Shown here in pieces: positions 24,692-34,423 of a stretch of 64,000 nt of DNA (the stretch's first letter is position 1; every line of letters starts with the position of its first letter). This DNA is from JASDSY01 sp041441465. GTDB lineage: Bacteria; Muiribacteriota; UBA9980. The DNA lies in NCBI GenBank assembly GCA_041441465.1, contig JASDSY010000008.1, positions 27,602-91,601 of the forward strand, written 5' to 3'. The notes beneath the pieces were generated by a model, which had not been told where the DNA came from, made no database searches, and saw nothing but the letters and a program-made list of their open reading frames with translations. A program made the translations under genes and the position numbers.

Positions 24692-27600
24692 TTCGAAATA
24701 CCGCTTTCATAAAAATCTTCTGAAATCAAGGCTTCGCAGCCGCACTCCGCAGCCAGCGCGCTTATAATTTTACCTGAAAACAAAACCTCGCAATTATTCG
24801 CCAGTTCATCTTTTTTAAAAATCTTTTTGATCAAAGTTGAATTGCGCCTGCATATCAATTTATAAGAACATCTTTCGCAGTCGTCAGACTCTAAAACGCT
24901 TCTATGGAATTCACCGGCAGCCGTCTTAAATATAAATCTTCGGATAATATCCGGAGTGTTATTCACTATACAATCAAACTCATTTTTATTTAATATTATC
25001 GTTCTGGCCGATATTTTCAGTGCAGTATCTTTCTCGTTTTCATTTTTTTTGTATACATAATTTTTATTCATGAAATACCGTCTTTTTAAACTGCCGCCGG
25101 AATAATTTGTAAGCGATTTGTAAATAAATCCTGCGATATCATAATCAGCCAGATTCAATATCTTTCCGGCACCGGTATTATCACTGGTTATAATACTGCC
25201 TTTTCGAGTTTTTATTAAGTTCAAAATATAAATATAAAAAAATGCCTGGATTTTTTTATAAGTCTTTATAGACTTAGAATCAGGAACGGCGGAAAATTTA
25301 TAATCCGTTATTAAAGCGGTTTTTTCAATATCGCTGTTAATAGTTTCAATCAAATCAATTTTAGACCTTAAATTAATATGATTGCCTGATAAATTTATTT
25401 CCGAAATATCAGCTTCACACATAGCTTCAGTCAAAAACGGCTCAATAAAAACATTCTGCTTTTTTAAAAATAAAAAATAATCGTCCATGAAATTTTTGAA
25501 GTATCCGTTTGCGCTTTTGCCATGAAGTCCCGAAAAGAACGTTCCGGCGTTATATCCTGACAAACCGTTAAAATACTGATATTTTTTCATTTCAATATAA
25601 AATTTGCTGAATCTGCCGATTGTTTTCGCTTTTAAACTTTTTTCCCCGGTCTCGAAAAGTTTTTCCTCGAGCATTTTTTTATATCCGGCGCCGACCGCTT
25701 GTTCATTGCTTTCGCAGCAATCCTTTATGAGTTTGATAATTTCACTGTCGGCCAGAAAATTTTGAAGCACAGAGTGCATTAATTCGCCTTCTTCGAGCAT
25801 GTCAAACTCGCCTTCATAAGGCGCCGCAAGTTTCAGTCCGAGCATTTTTTCGAAAAAAAAGAGCATCGGACATGTAAAATATCTTTCAAGCTTTGTCGGT
25901 GAGAGTTTTATAACTCCGTCTTTAGGGGAAAACGCTTTTTCTATTATTTTGTCGCGCGGCGACCTTGAAATATCCCCGGAATATTCGCCAAACAGTATAT
26001 TATTGCGTTCGTCCATACAAAGGCGGCGGCGGCGGGTTTTTATAAAAATATTATTCAGAAAATCGGCGCTATAAAAACCTGATTCGACGTATTTTTTTAA
26101 CTCGTTATCATTTAACAATGAAGGTCCGGCCGAAGTTTCAAAATCATTATCGCACATTACGAATCTGTCCAGGTTGAATTCTCCCGAAAGCCCATCAAAT
26201 TCCATAAGCAGCTTTGACGGTGAAACTTCCGCGTTATTTTCAGCGCCAAAATATGTAAAAAAGAGATTACTTGACGGCAATAAAAATAATTTTTCTAAAA
26301 TATCGCGATTTAAGTCGAGCTCCAATAAATTTGCCGGCATTTCAAAATTCTTTACAATATTACGATTAAGAAATTTAAAACCGTTAAAATCAGCCGCACC
26401 TGAAAATTCATCTTCCGTAATACCGCACACAAACATGCAAGAAATATCAAAAAAATCATGATGCCCGCGCGCATCAAGCATCACTCCGGACGGCTCGAAA
26501 TCCGGGCGCAGCTGGTCACGCCCCGTAATTTTAAGCGGAACACGAAGCTGCGAAAGATATTCAGTAAAAAAATCCGCGGCTTCTTCAATTTTAAATGCCA
26601 AACCCGAATCGTTCACCGCAAAATTTTTTATATACGACTTAAGAACACGCAATATGTAATCAAGAATTTTACGATTGGTACCCGACGTATGTCCGGCGGA
26701 TTCATCCGCTAAAAAACCGAATTCAGATATAAAATCAATAACACTATTATAAAAATCAAACAATTTATAATCAGCGTCCGGTTTAAAAATTTCTAAAAAC
26801 TTTGATAAAAAAGATTTTAGAACCTCAAATAGCTTTTGTAAACCCTCGGTTATCGTTCTTTCCTTTTCCAGATAAACTAAATAATGCTGAATTTTTGAAT
26901 TAATTTCGTCCAATTCTAATTTTTTAAAATCAAAAATTCCTGATTGAGCCAAATAGTTACCAAGAGTTTTATAGTCAAATTGATTTTTTATATCTGTGAA
27001 TATTTTTAATTCGCCGTTATATATGACTTCAATAATTCTTTCCGAGGCCGGCATTGAAATAAATTTCAAAATAGAAGCAAAGCTCGCGAATAATTTGGTT
27101 TCAGAAAAAATCTGCCCCTCGCTTTCAACGTACGGAATATTATATTTAGAAAACGCCCTTCTGAAAATATGACGGTATTTATCGATATTTTTAACAAATA
27201 TTCCTATTTTAGAATATGGTATTCCATCCTTGAGATTAAAATATTTTACCGCACGGACAATAGCTTCAACCTCAGTAAATCTATTTTTATACCTTATACT
27301 ATAAAATTTTTTTGCCGCTTTTTCAGAGAATAATTTTTTTTTGCCGCTTTTTTCATCAATATCGATATAAGAACATAAGCGGCTGTTTTCTTTTTTCTCT
27401 TCATCGATCTCGATATGAGATTTATCATAAGTTTTTTTCACAGCATCCAAAACACTCTTGTAATATAAATTTTGCGCGGCGTCAGGTCTGAATCGACGTT
27501 CAACAACCCAGAGCGAACGTTTTTTATTTAAAATTAATTCAGCACCGAGTTTGATCTCAAAAACGGAATTATTTTTTACTCCTGCAAAAATAACAGCCTC

Positions 27601-28170
27601 ATAGCCGCATATAAATTTTGCCAGTGCACCTGAATTTACAATCTCTACGCATTTATCTTCAAAATCCATTAATTTATTTTCGTTAAGTCTTTTTTGATAT
27701 AATTTATATAAATCCAAAATAAAAGAAGAATTAAAATCAGGATTTTTCATAACCGGCTCATGCAACAAATTACAGTTTATAAAATTCGATTTTAATTTTG
27801 ATAACTCCGCAGAAAGCATCGAGATAAAGTTATAAGAAATTTTTCCGGAATAATTTTTTTTATCTGATAATATTCCTGATAATACGGCATACTTCTCATC
27901 ACGGCTTATACACCGCCGGCTTCCGGAAATAAGATATTGCGGGAATTTATCTATAAGCGAATTTATAGTAAAAAAATCCTTTCTGGTATTATTTTTAAAT
28001 ATCCCGCAGAAATCGGAATTCATTCTGCCGTTTAAATAAGAAAGGTAAAAATCGGTGCCGGCAATTACAAGAATTGAACCTGAAAATAAACCGCAATATT
28101 GATTTATTACTTCAACCGATTCATTGCGCCTGTTAATATATTTCTTAATTATTTTTATTTTTTCCATCAT
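24676..28170 (-). CDS. addB: ATP-dependent nuclease subunit B (AddB-like)
   Basis: A 1164-residue partner of AddA. The C-terminal third has the AddB-type nuclease with iron-sulfur staple: a first cysteine in YFTCPMLFFFEKM (about residue 755), the nuclease core KIDLIE and LITDYKFS, and the terminal cysteine cluster CERCSYKLIC (C-x2-C-x5-C). The N-terminal region is helicase-like but no Walker A lysine motif is apparent: the expected site reads LVIAGTDFYLSY, so this subunit probably does not hydrolyse ATP. It is the first gene of the minus-strand addB-addA pair and overlaps addA. The family call rests on the Fe-S/nuclease arrangement and the neighbour. Confidence 0.88.
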   Translation of the reverse strand: MMEKIKIIKKYINRRNESVEVINQYCGLFSGSILVIAGTDFYLSYLNGRMNSDFCGIFKNNTRKDFFTINSLIDKFPQYLISGSRRCISRDEKYAVLSGILSDKKNYSGKISYNFISMLSAELSKLKSNFINCNLLHEPVMKNPDFNSSFILDLYKLYQKRLNENKLMDFEDKCVEIVNSGALAKFICGYEAVIFAGVKNNSVFEIKLGAELILNKKRSLWVVERRFRPDAAQNLYYKSVLDAVKKTYDKSHIEIDEEKKENSRLCSYIDIDEKSGKKKLFSEKAAKKFYSIRYKNRFTEVEAIVRAVKYFNLKDGIPYSKIGIFVKNIDKYRHIFRRAFSKYNIPYVESEGQIFSETKLFASFASILKFISMPASERIIEVIYNGELKIFTDIKNQFDYKTLGNYLAQSGIFDFKKLELDEINSKIQHYLVYLEKERTITEGLQKLFEVLKSFLSKFLEIFKPDADYKLFDFYNSVIDFISEFGFLADESAGHTSGTNRKILDYILRVLKSYIKNFAVNDSGLAFKIEEAADFFTEYLSQLRVPLKITGRDQLRPDFEPSGVMLDARGHHDFFDISCMFVCGITEDEFSGAADFNGFKFLNRNIVKNFEMPANLLELDLNRDILEKLFLLPSSNLFFTYFGAENNAEVSPSKLLMEFDGLSGEFNLDRFVMCDNDFETSAGPSLLNDNELKKYVESGFYSADFLNNIFIKTRRRRLCMDERNNILFGEYSGDISRSPRDKIIEKAFSPKDGVIKLSPTKLERYFTCPMLFFFEKMLGLKLAAPYEGEFDMLEEGELMHSVLQNFLADSEIIKLIKDCCESNEQAVGAGYKKMLEEKLFETGEKSLKAKTIGRFSKFYIEMKKYQYFNGLSGYNAGTFFSGLHGKSANGYFKNFMDDYFLFLKKQNVFIEPFLTEAMCEADISEINLSGNHINLRSKIDLIETINSDIEKTALITDYKFSAVPDSKSIKTYKKIQAFFYIYILNLIKTRKGSIITSDNTGAGKILNLADYDIAGFIYKSLTNYSGGSLKRRYFMNKNYVYKKNENEKDTALKISARTIILNKNEFDCIVNNTPDIIRRFIFKTAAGEFHRSVLESDDCERCSYKLICRRNSTLIKKIFKKDELANNCEVLFSGKIISALAAECGCEALISEDFYESGISKWQIS

Positions 28171-28378
28171 AAGCGCTGATTATATATTAATTTCTTTTTT
28201 TCGTCAAGAAAGTAAATATACCAGCAAAACATCAATATTCCCATAAAAACTGATTATTTCCGTTAAAATCGCTTTAATATTTTACCTTGCGGTAAATTCA
28301 AGTATATTATATTTTTCTAATTTACCGGCGGCTTAACATTTATTGAATAAGCCAATTTATAATACTCTCACTGTTAAA

Positions 28379-28428
28379 AACAAAAAAGGACCATCCGATC
28401 TTATATTTTCGAACAGTCCTTTTTGTTG
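28379..28428. terminator. Terminator of the cpaBC-lipoprotein unit
   Basis: AACAAAAAAGGAC (28379-28391) pairs with GTCCTTTTTGTT (28416-28427). It lies just beyond the minus-strand stop at 28455. Confidence 0.75.
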
Positions 28429-28454
28429 TTAGTCACGCAATATTTCTGCGGAAA

Positions 28455-31319
28455 TTATTTTATGCTTTCATAAATTGTGCCTATCCAGTATAACGGCCCA
28501 ATATCTGTATTCGGAACGCTGCCGTAATATGAATAGCTCGTGCCTGAATTTATCATTAATGAAACATCGCCTTCGCCGCCGTCAATTACATTTCTTACGC
28601 TGCCGGCGCCATTTCGTGGATATGTAGCTATATCCCTGAGTCTCCATGTTTTAGTCAACGGCGATTCCAGGTCCGAAGCCATTCCGTTTACGTTGCCATA
28701 ACCTTCAATCTTAGGATCAACCCTGAGGTTTCTGCCGTCATTCCATGTCACGAGGTTCGGCAATATGCTGCCGAAAGTTTTAGCATGCAGCGCCATTGAA
28801 CCTCTTGCGCACACTCCGTTTGCATTGCCGTTAACGTCGACAATCGGTATCGCGGCCGCAAAAGAAATGCCTTTAAACGCTACTGAATTTGTATCATCAA
28901 AAAACGGCAGCGCAAAATATACTTCCTTCGAATCGCCCGATAAATCACGGCCGTTAGCTATATCAAAATATTCGTTTGAGTTGGCATAAAAGTTATTATT
29001 ATTAATCATAATCGCCATATTGGCAAAGTATGTACCGGCATTCCAGCCGGCTCCCGTGCCGGTGCCGTTTCTGGCTATTCCGGAGCGCGCGTTCTGGCTC
29101 AAAAGGTTATTAATAATCAAAAGGCCTTTCTGTTCATCATTAATTACCTGAGTTCCATCTGACTTAGCGTATGATTTAACATAAACACCCGCATTCGCGT
29201 TGGCGCATATCAAGTTATGATTAATAATAGGATTCGAACCTTCAAGTTCAATACCATCGGCACCCGAGAATGAAATTACGTTATGAGCGATTTCAACTTC
29301 GCATGAATAAAGCGACGCTGCCGAACGGTTAACCAGCGCGCCATTGCCGCCGCGATAATCGCAATCCACCATTTGAATACCGGAATCCCTGTTATTATGA
29401 ATACCGTTAGATGTTATCTGAGGCAATGAACCATTACATATAATTCCATTATCATTGTTTAAGTATATATCATTAGAGGCTATAACCGGATCTGAATTCT
29501 CAATTCTTAAACCGTCGGTGTTTTTATATGCCTTATTGCCAAATACGTTAATTATATTACCATTACTTCTATTCGAACTGCTGACATAAATACCATAAGT
29601 ATTTTCATTTGTAGTATTTTTTGAAATTTCAGATCTTGACCTTAAACATCTTATACCGTATCTTTTATTTTTAGAAACGGTATTATTCGATACTGTCGAA
29701 ATCGATGAAAGCCGTCCTGCCGTGCCTGTACCTATGCATGAAATACCATCGGTACCGTTAGATGTTATTATATTCTGTGTTATAGTCACGGTGGAATCTT
29801 CCGAAATAATTCCGTCTCCGCATTCGCTCACACCGCAGTTGGAAATTGTAGGGTTTTTAGAATTAGAGACATAAATACCAGTTTTGGCTGATTGTATATC
29901 GCACCAGTTAAAACTCGACAATGGGAAACGCTGGTCGTTCATTATTTTTATGCCTTCCCACTGATTTTTACCGGTTATATCGAGGCTTGATTTCATTATA
30001 ATCTTATTGCTCGAATCACCGTCGGCATTTAACGCGCCGTCGTTTTCAACAACAATACCTGTGCCGGGGTCAAATTTTAATTCAACGCCTCGTTCAATTT
30101 TTAAAACGCCTGTACCTCTTACGGTAATCGGTTTAACAACCGTATATGGCGACGAAACCTTAGTAAGAGTTATTTCGGTGCTGTCAATTATCTGAGGCAC
30201 TGTTATTCCATCCGGCGAAGGTATTATGGAGTTAGTGACTTCAATATTAGTGCTTACAACGTTGCTCTGAAGGCCGTTCGGATCGGCTACCTGTAAAGTA
30301 AAAGTGTATGTGCCGATCTTCGAAGGCGTAAAATAAGCGATCGAGTTATTCTGGCTTAATGTCACAGTCGAACCGGCTGTTTGCTTCCAGGTATATGTCA
30401 ACGGCGCTAAACCGTCAGGACTATAGCTATCCGTACCGTCAATTTTTATATTAATTTCACCTATGAAATGTTTTGTAAGATCCTGCCTTATTCTCGCCAC
30501 CGGCGGCTTGCTTAATGTATTGCTTACTGAAAAAGTGTTCAAGCTGTTATTTGCCGGATAATAAAGATCATATAAAGCATTTTTATAATTAATTCGATAC
30601 TCATACTTGCCTTCGGCAAGGCCTGCAAGCTGTGTTATATATATTTTCCCTTTAGGAATTACATAACCTTCCAATGAAACACCGGTCGTTTCAGCCATAA
30701 CAACTGTAGTATAATTTGCCGAACCTGAAAGCCTGTATTCAAATTTAGGATAACCCGCGCTCAAAGAATAGTCGGTTTCCGTTAAAATTTCTATTGCGAC
30801 CGATATAGTATCGGCCTGCCTTGAAACTAATGCCGGGGCAGTGCCGTAATAATCTTTCGAAACTACAGGTACGCCTTTCAAGTATTGAAAAGTAGTAGAC
30901 GGCGCGTCGGACGGATAATTCACCTTATTAATTCCGTCGGTAGCGGTAAAATAATAAACGAACGAAACATAATCGGCCGGTAATTTTGTTTGAAAATCCG
31001 TGCCGTTAGACGATGTCATTGTATATTTAGTATAATCGGTTACAGCGGCATCTCCATACTTTTTCGCATAAAGATATACCGTCGGCTTCCCTGAATTATC
31101 TATAACTTTTACATTAACAGAACTTACAGTCTGCAATGTCACAGAATCAGTCGCGGCCGTTACTGAAACAGAATTAAATTGCGGCGCATAAAAATCTGGA
31201 ATCTGGTTCGAAGTCGGTCCAGGTCCGCAGCCTGTACCCGCCCACATCAGAAGCATCACAAAAAGTGAGCAATATACAAATATTATCGTAAAATTAGATA
31301 TTTTCAATCTCAAATTCAT
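28455..31319 (-). CDS. Large lipoprotein with PKD-like and right-handed beta-helix domains
   Basis: A 954-residue exported protein. The N-terminal hydrophobic segment ends in WAGTGC, a plausible though non-ideal lipobox with Cys near residue 31. Residues about 45-270 hold Ig-like/fibronectin-type strands; about 275-365 is a PKD/cadherin-like domain (IDGTDSYSPDGLAPLTYTW and YTFTLQVADPNG). From about 400 to 800 there is a parallel beta-helix with repeated units such as ITSNGTDGISCIG, NKRYGIRCLRS and NTDGLRIENSDP, as in NosD/DUF1565 and polysaccharide-lyase folds. No catalytic residues can be assigned. It is the last gene of a four-gene unit beginning with cpaB, which suggests it is exported or displayed through, or associated with, the secretin; that is inference. 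Confidence 0.82.
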   Translation of the reverse strand: MNLRLKISNFTIIFVYCSLFVMLLMWAGTGCGPGPTSNQIPDFYAPQFNSVSVTAATDSVTLQTVSSVNVKVIDNSGKPTVYLYAKKYGDAAVTDYTKYTMTSSNGTDFQTKLPADYVSFVYYFTATDGINKVNYPSDAPSTTFQYLKGVPVVSKDYYGTAPALVSRQADTISVAIEILTETDYSLSAGYPKFEYRLSGSANYTTVVMAETTGVSLEGYVIPKGKIYITQLAGLAEGKYEYRINYKNALYDLYYPANNSLNTFSVSNTLSKPPVARIRQDLTKHFIGEINIKIDGTDSYSPDGLAPLTYTWKQTAGSTVTLSQNNSIAYFTPSKIGTYTFTLQVADPNGLQSNVVSTNIEVTNSIIPSPDGITVPQIIDSTEITLTKVSSPYTVVKPITVRGTGVLKIERGVELKFDPGTGIVVENDGALNADGDSSNKIIMKSSLDITGKNQWEGIKIMNDQRFPLSSFNWCDIQSAKTGIYVSNSKNPTISNCGVSECGDGIISEDSTVTITQNIITSNGTDGISCIGTGTAGRLSSISTVSNNTVSKNKRYGIRCLRSRSEISKNTTNENTYGIYVSSSNRSNGNIINVFGNKAYKNTDGLRIENSDPVIASNDIYLNNDNGIICNGSLPQITSNGIHNNRDSGIQMVDCDYRGGNGALVNRSAASLYSCEVEIAHNVISFSGADGIELEGSNPIINHNLICANANAGVYVKSYAKSDGTQVINDEQKGLLIINNLLSQNARSGIARNGTGTGAGWNAGTYFANMAIMINNNNFYANSNEYFDIANGRDLSGDSKEVYFALPFFDDTNSVAFKGISFAAAIPIVDVNGNANGVCARGSMALHAKTFGSILPNLVTWNDGRNLRVDPKIEGYGNVNGMASDLESPLTKTWRLRDIATYPRNGAGSVRNVIDGGEGDVSLMINSGTSYSYYGSVPNTDIGPLYWIGTIYESIK

Positions 31320-31336
31320 TCACCTCGCTAATATAA

Positions 31337-31975
31337 TTATGGAAGAATCGTAACAGAAGCGTTTAATTCCAAGCCATTGCCATTATAGTCATTTCCGTAA
31401 AATGTTATTTTCGCATTCAGCATTCTATTATCAAGAGGATCATTTACATTTCTATAAAGGGCATTTTTCACTTTTTGATTGACAATGCCAAAGTTCAGTG
31501 AATTAGTGGAACTGCTGCTCGTGCCGCTTCCGGTCGTGCTCGTAGTGGAAGTGCCGGTAGTAGATGCTCCGCCTCCAGTTGAGCCGCTGGTGGTGGATGA
31601 TGTCGAACTATTAGACACTGCGGCGCTTCCTGAGATTGTAAACACCGTATCGGCGCCAAAGGTCAAGTCTGAAACTTTCTCGCCTGTATAATTATCAATA
31701 TAATCAACTTTATATTTGGTAATAGTAACAGGAATTGCGTTCAAATTTTGAAAATTTATCGTAAGATTTGAGAAAACTCCTGTTTTTATGATTTCCGATT
31801 CGCTTGTTTCTGCGCTTGTTTTGGTTATTGTATATGGCGAAACTGAAGGAATAATAACTCCAGCAGCTTCATGCGTAATATTGCTTCCGGACGAACAGCC
31901 TGCATAAAACATCGAACCTACAATAGCAAAAGCCGTAAGGTATTTCGCCGTAGTTAAAAATCTATCTAATATCAT
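31337..31975 (-). CDS. Small Thr/Ser-rich lipoprotein, unknown function
   Basis: A 212-residue protein with a signal peptide and lipobox FYAGCSS (Cys near 27). A beta-rich domain (about 45-125, with VTITKYKVDYIDNYTGEKV) is followed by a low-complexity Ser/Thr/Gly linker (about 125-160) and a short terminal beta segment (VKNALYRNVNDPLDNRMLNA). The start at 31975 has GGAAGGAG seven bases upstream; an ATG 21 bases earlier lacks it. It lies 17 bases before the beta-helix lipoprotein and just after cpaC, so the set is almost certainly one transcript. No known family is recognised. Confidence 0.78.
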   Translation of the reverse strand: MILDRFLTTAKYLTAFAIVGSMFYAGCSSGSNITHEAAGVIIPSVSPYTITKTSAETSESEIIKTGVFSNLTINFQNLNAIPVTITKYKVDYIDNYTGEKVSDLTFGADTVFTISGSAAVSNSSTSSTTSGSTGGGASTTGTSTTSTTGSGTSSSSTNSLNFGIVNQKVKNALYRNVNDPLDNRMLNAKITFYGNDYNGNGLELNASVTILP

Positions 31976-32004
31976 ATTTATTCTCCTTCCATTCAATACA
32001 AATA

Positions 32005-34383
32005 TTAAAGTACGTTTTTAGCGGTCAATTTTCTTCTTATTCTTTCAATTGCCTGCTGAGTTTTTTCGTCTCTAATGCGGTTTCCTTTAAATTCCAAAGG
32101 CTTAACTTCGACTTTTGAATTGCCGACAGTTATTTTTTCCTGGCGCTGTTCGACTTTTGCCTGTTCCATCACTTTAATATTGTCATTTTGAACGGTTCTT
32201 ATTTCAACCGCTTTTTTAGGAATGCTTGGAGCGATTTCTTCTTTAGGTTCAACAATAACAGTTTTTTCATCAAATTCAGGTTCTTTTTTATTTGCCGTAT
32301 CATTATCAACTGCCGTAGGCAAATTAAGCCTGTAACTCCAAACAGGTTTAGGATTTTTCTTAGGTTTAGCCGTTGCTGCCGGAGAATTAACCGGCGCCGC
32401 AGCCATGGAAGGAGCGGCCTGAATCTTATTTGCAGAAACAGCAGCTTCATTTACAACTTTCTTGCTCTCATCAAGCGTATTTCTTTCAACTTTTGGTATT
32501 TCAAATTCTGAATTTACCTTCTTAGTAACTTCAGCTTTTTCGTCATCACCGAAGAATCCTTTTTTGAAATCGATTTTTTCATCGACTTCAGGGTATTTAT
32601 TTTCTGCGATACGAGGATATTTTGAACGATCAACATATGCATATCTAGAATCTTTTCCTACTATTTTAGGAGTAATGAAAATTACAAGTTCAGTTCTTGA
32701 AGCGCCGCTTATTTTATTTGAAAACATCTGGCCTACAAGAGGAATTTTGGCGAACCACGGTACTTTGTTAGCGGTTTTATAAACGTCATTTCTCATTAAA
32801 CCCGATATGATAAGAGTTTCATTATTCCCGACTTCAACTATATTCGAAGTTTGCCTTGAACTTGTTCTCGGCACGCTTCCGTATTGTCCGAATGTCACAT
32901 TTTCGACAAATGATCCTATTTGAATGTTAATATTCATTCTAATAACATCATTTTGATTTATCGTCGGAGTTACTTTTAAAGTAATACCGGGCGCCGGAGT
33001 TACATATTCAGGTGTCGGCAATAGCGTTCCAGTCGTACCCTGCGGAGTATATTTCAAATATGGAATATTATCAGTCACGCCGAAGGTAGCCTCTTTTCTA
33101 TCAAGAGTTACGGTCGCGGGCGATGAAAGTAATCTTGCATGACGATTTTTTAATGAAGGTAAAACTTTCATAGTAAAATGGTCGGAGCTGATTTTACCAT
33201 AATCAAGGGCCATTGTCATATCGCCGCTATTCACGCCTATGCTCTTATTATTTAAAGATGTGCCAAGCGAATTTGCGCCGGAATATAACGTATCGTAAAT
33301 CCAATTTAATGTATTGGTCATATCATCATTCAATGTAACTTCAATAATTTTCGCTTCTATCAAAACTTGCGGAGTGACCACGTCAAGAACTTTTATCAAA
33401 GAAATCATCTTTTCAATCATAGCCGGTTTATCCATTAAAATAAGCGAGTTAGTCCTGGTATCTTTTACTATAGAACCGTCTGGTGATTTTACCTTATCAA
33501 GAGCAAGTGCTACTTCTTCAGCCACAGCGTTTTGCAGTGTAATAATCCTGGTATTTTTAGTATTAGCTTTATTGTAATATTCAGTATTAGCGGAGTTCTT
33601 TAACGGTATATCGCCCTGAACGATTCCATAATCATAAGCGTCCGGATTTTCTTTATAGCTTTCATATGCTTTTATCTCTAGTATATCTTTCGGTTTGGAT
33701 TGTTTTTCAGGCTCCATATTTGGCATCTGTGCTGTTTCAGGCATTACCGGCTGCTGCTGAGACTGTATTGCCGGCGCCTCCATTTTTCTGCTCATAACCG
33801 GTTCGGAAGCATCAAATTTTCTTGTAATTTCAGGTTTGGATGAATTTTTTCTTACTTCAATCAAATTTAAAACTTTCGGGAAATAAATTAAAACTATTTT
33901 TTCAAGCTGTTCGCTTTCAAACGGAGTTGCGACAAAGCCTTTAATAACCGCCGTATCCTTTACAACACTGATATTAATGGCATTTGCCACTTTAAAACCC
34001 ATTATTTCCGCTATATTATTTTTTAATTCAAATATATCATCCCGGATTTGAACCATAAAAGTTTTCAGATCGCTTTCGGTCCATATGTTTAATTCAGTAT
34101 GGCCGGCGCGCGTGCCGAGAAGCAGTATTTCATTCTTTGAAAGCACTGTATATTCGGCAAGATTTGGATTACCAAGAACTATTTTCTTTATTGTCTCGTT
34201 AATCTTAATAATTTTTGAACCGCCGACGGAAACCTTATAAATTCCAGCTTCCTCCGTAGCGGATGCCATACAAAAAGGCCCAAATATAATTAACGCCATC
34301 ACTAAAATCAGCAGACGAATGCGCGTTGACATAAATTGAAAATCCCCCTTTATAAAATTAAATATTATTTCTTTTTTTAACAT
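32005..34383 (-). CDS. cpaC: Secretin of the CpaC/RcpA type (Tad/Flp pilus family)
   Basis: An outer-membrane secretin subunit of 792 residues (775 if started at 34332). After the signal peptide come the pilus N domain (IYKVSVGGSKIIKINETIKKI), a BON domain (DTAVIKGFVATPFESEQLEKIV), a Pro/Gln-rich linker, an N1 domain (ITLQNAVAEEVALALDKV) and the secretin core with VTLDRKEATFGVTDNIPY, VEVGNNETLIISGLM and VPWFAKIPLVGQMF. A long Pro/Lys-rich tail (about 610-792) follows, unlike compact CpaC proteins. Both candidate starts have ribosome-binding sites (AGAGGA before 34383, GGGGG before 34332); the shorter form gives a cleaner signal peptide. It follows cpaB by 40 bases. No tadA, tadB/C, prepilin or prepilin peptidase is present nearby. 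Confidence 0.88.
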   Translation of the reverse strand: MLKKEIIFNFIKGDFQFMSTRIRLLILVMALIIFGPFCMASATEEAGIYKVSVGGSKIIKINETIKKIVLGNPNLAEYTVLSKNEILLLGTRAGHTELNIWTESDLKTFMVQIRDDIFELKNNIAEIMGFKVANAINISVVKDTAVIKGFVATPFESEQLEKIVLIYFPKVLNLIEVRKNSSKPEITRKFDASEPVMSRKMEAPAIQSQQQPVMPETAQMPNMEPEKQSKPKDILEIKAYESYKENPDAYDYGIVQGDIPLKNSANTEYYNKANTKNTRIITLQNAVAEEVALALDKVKSPDGSIVKDTRTNSLILMDKPAMIEKMISLIKVLDVVTPQVLIEAKIIEVTLNDDMTNTLNWIYDTLYSGANSLGTSLNNKSIGVNSGDMTMALDYGKISSDHFTMKVLPSLKNRHARLLSSPATVTLDRKEATFGVTDNIPYLKYTPQGTTGTLLPTPEYVTPAPGITLKVTPTINQNDVIRMNINIQIGSFVENVTFGQYGSVPRTSSRQTSNIVEVGNNETLIISGLMRNDVYKTANKVPWFAKIPLVGQMFSNKISGASRTELVIFITPKIVGKDSRYAYVDRSKYPRIAENKYPEVDEKIDFKKGFFGDDEKAEVTKKVNSEFEIPKVERNTLDESKKVVNEAAVSANKIQAAPSMAAAPVNSPAATAKPKKNPKPVWSYRLNLPTAVDNDTANKKEPEFDEKTVIVEPKEEIAPSIPKKAVEIRTVQNDNIKVMEQAKVEQRQEKITVGNSKVEVKPLEFKGNRIRDEKTQQAIERIRRKLTAKNVL

Positions 34384-34423
34384 TTTAAATTCCTCTGAAA
34401 TTAAGTAAGATTATAATTTTATA

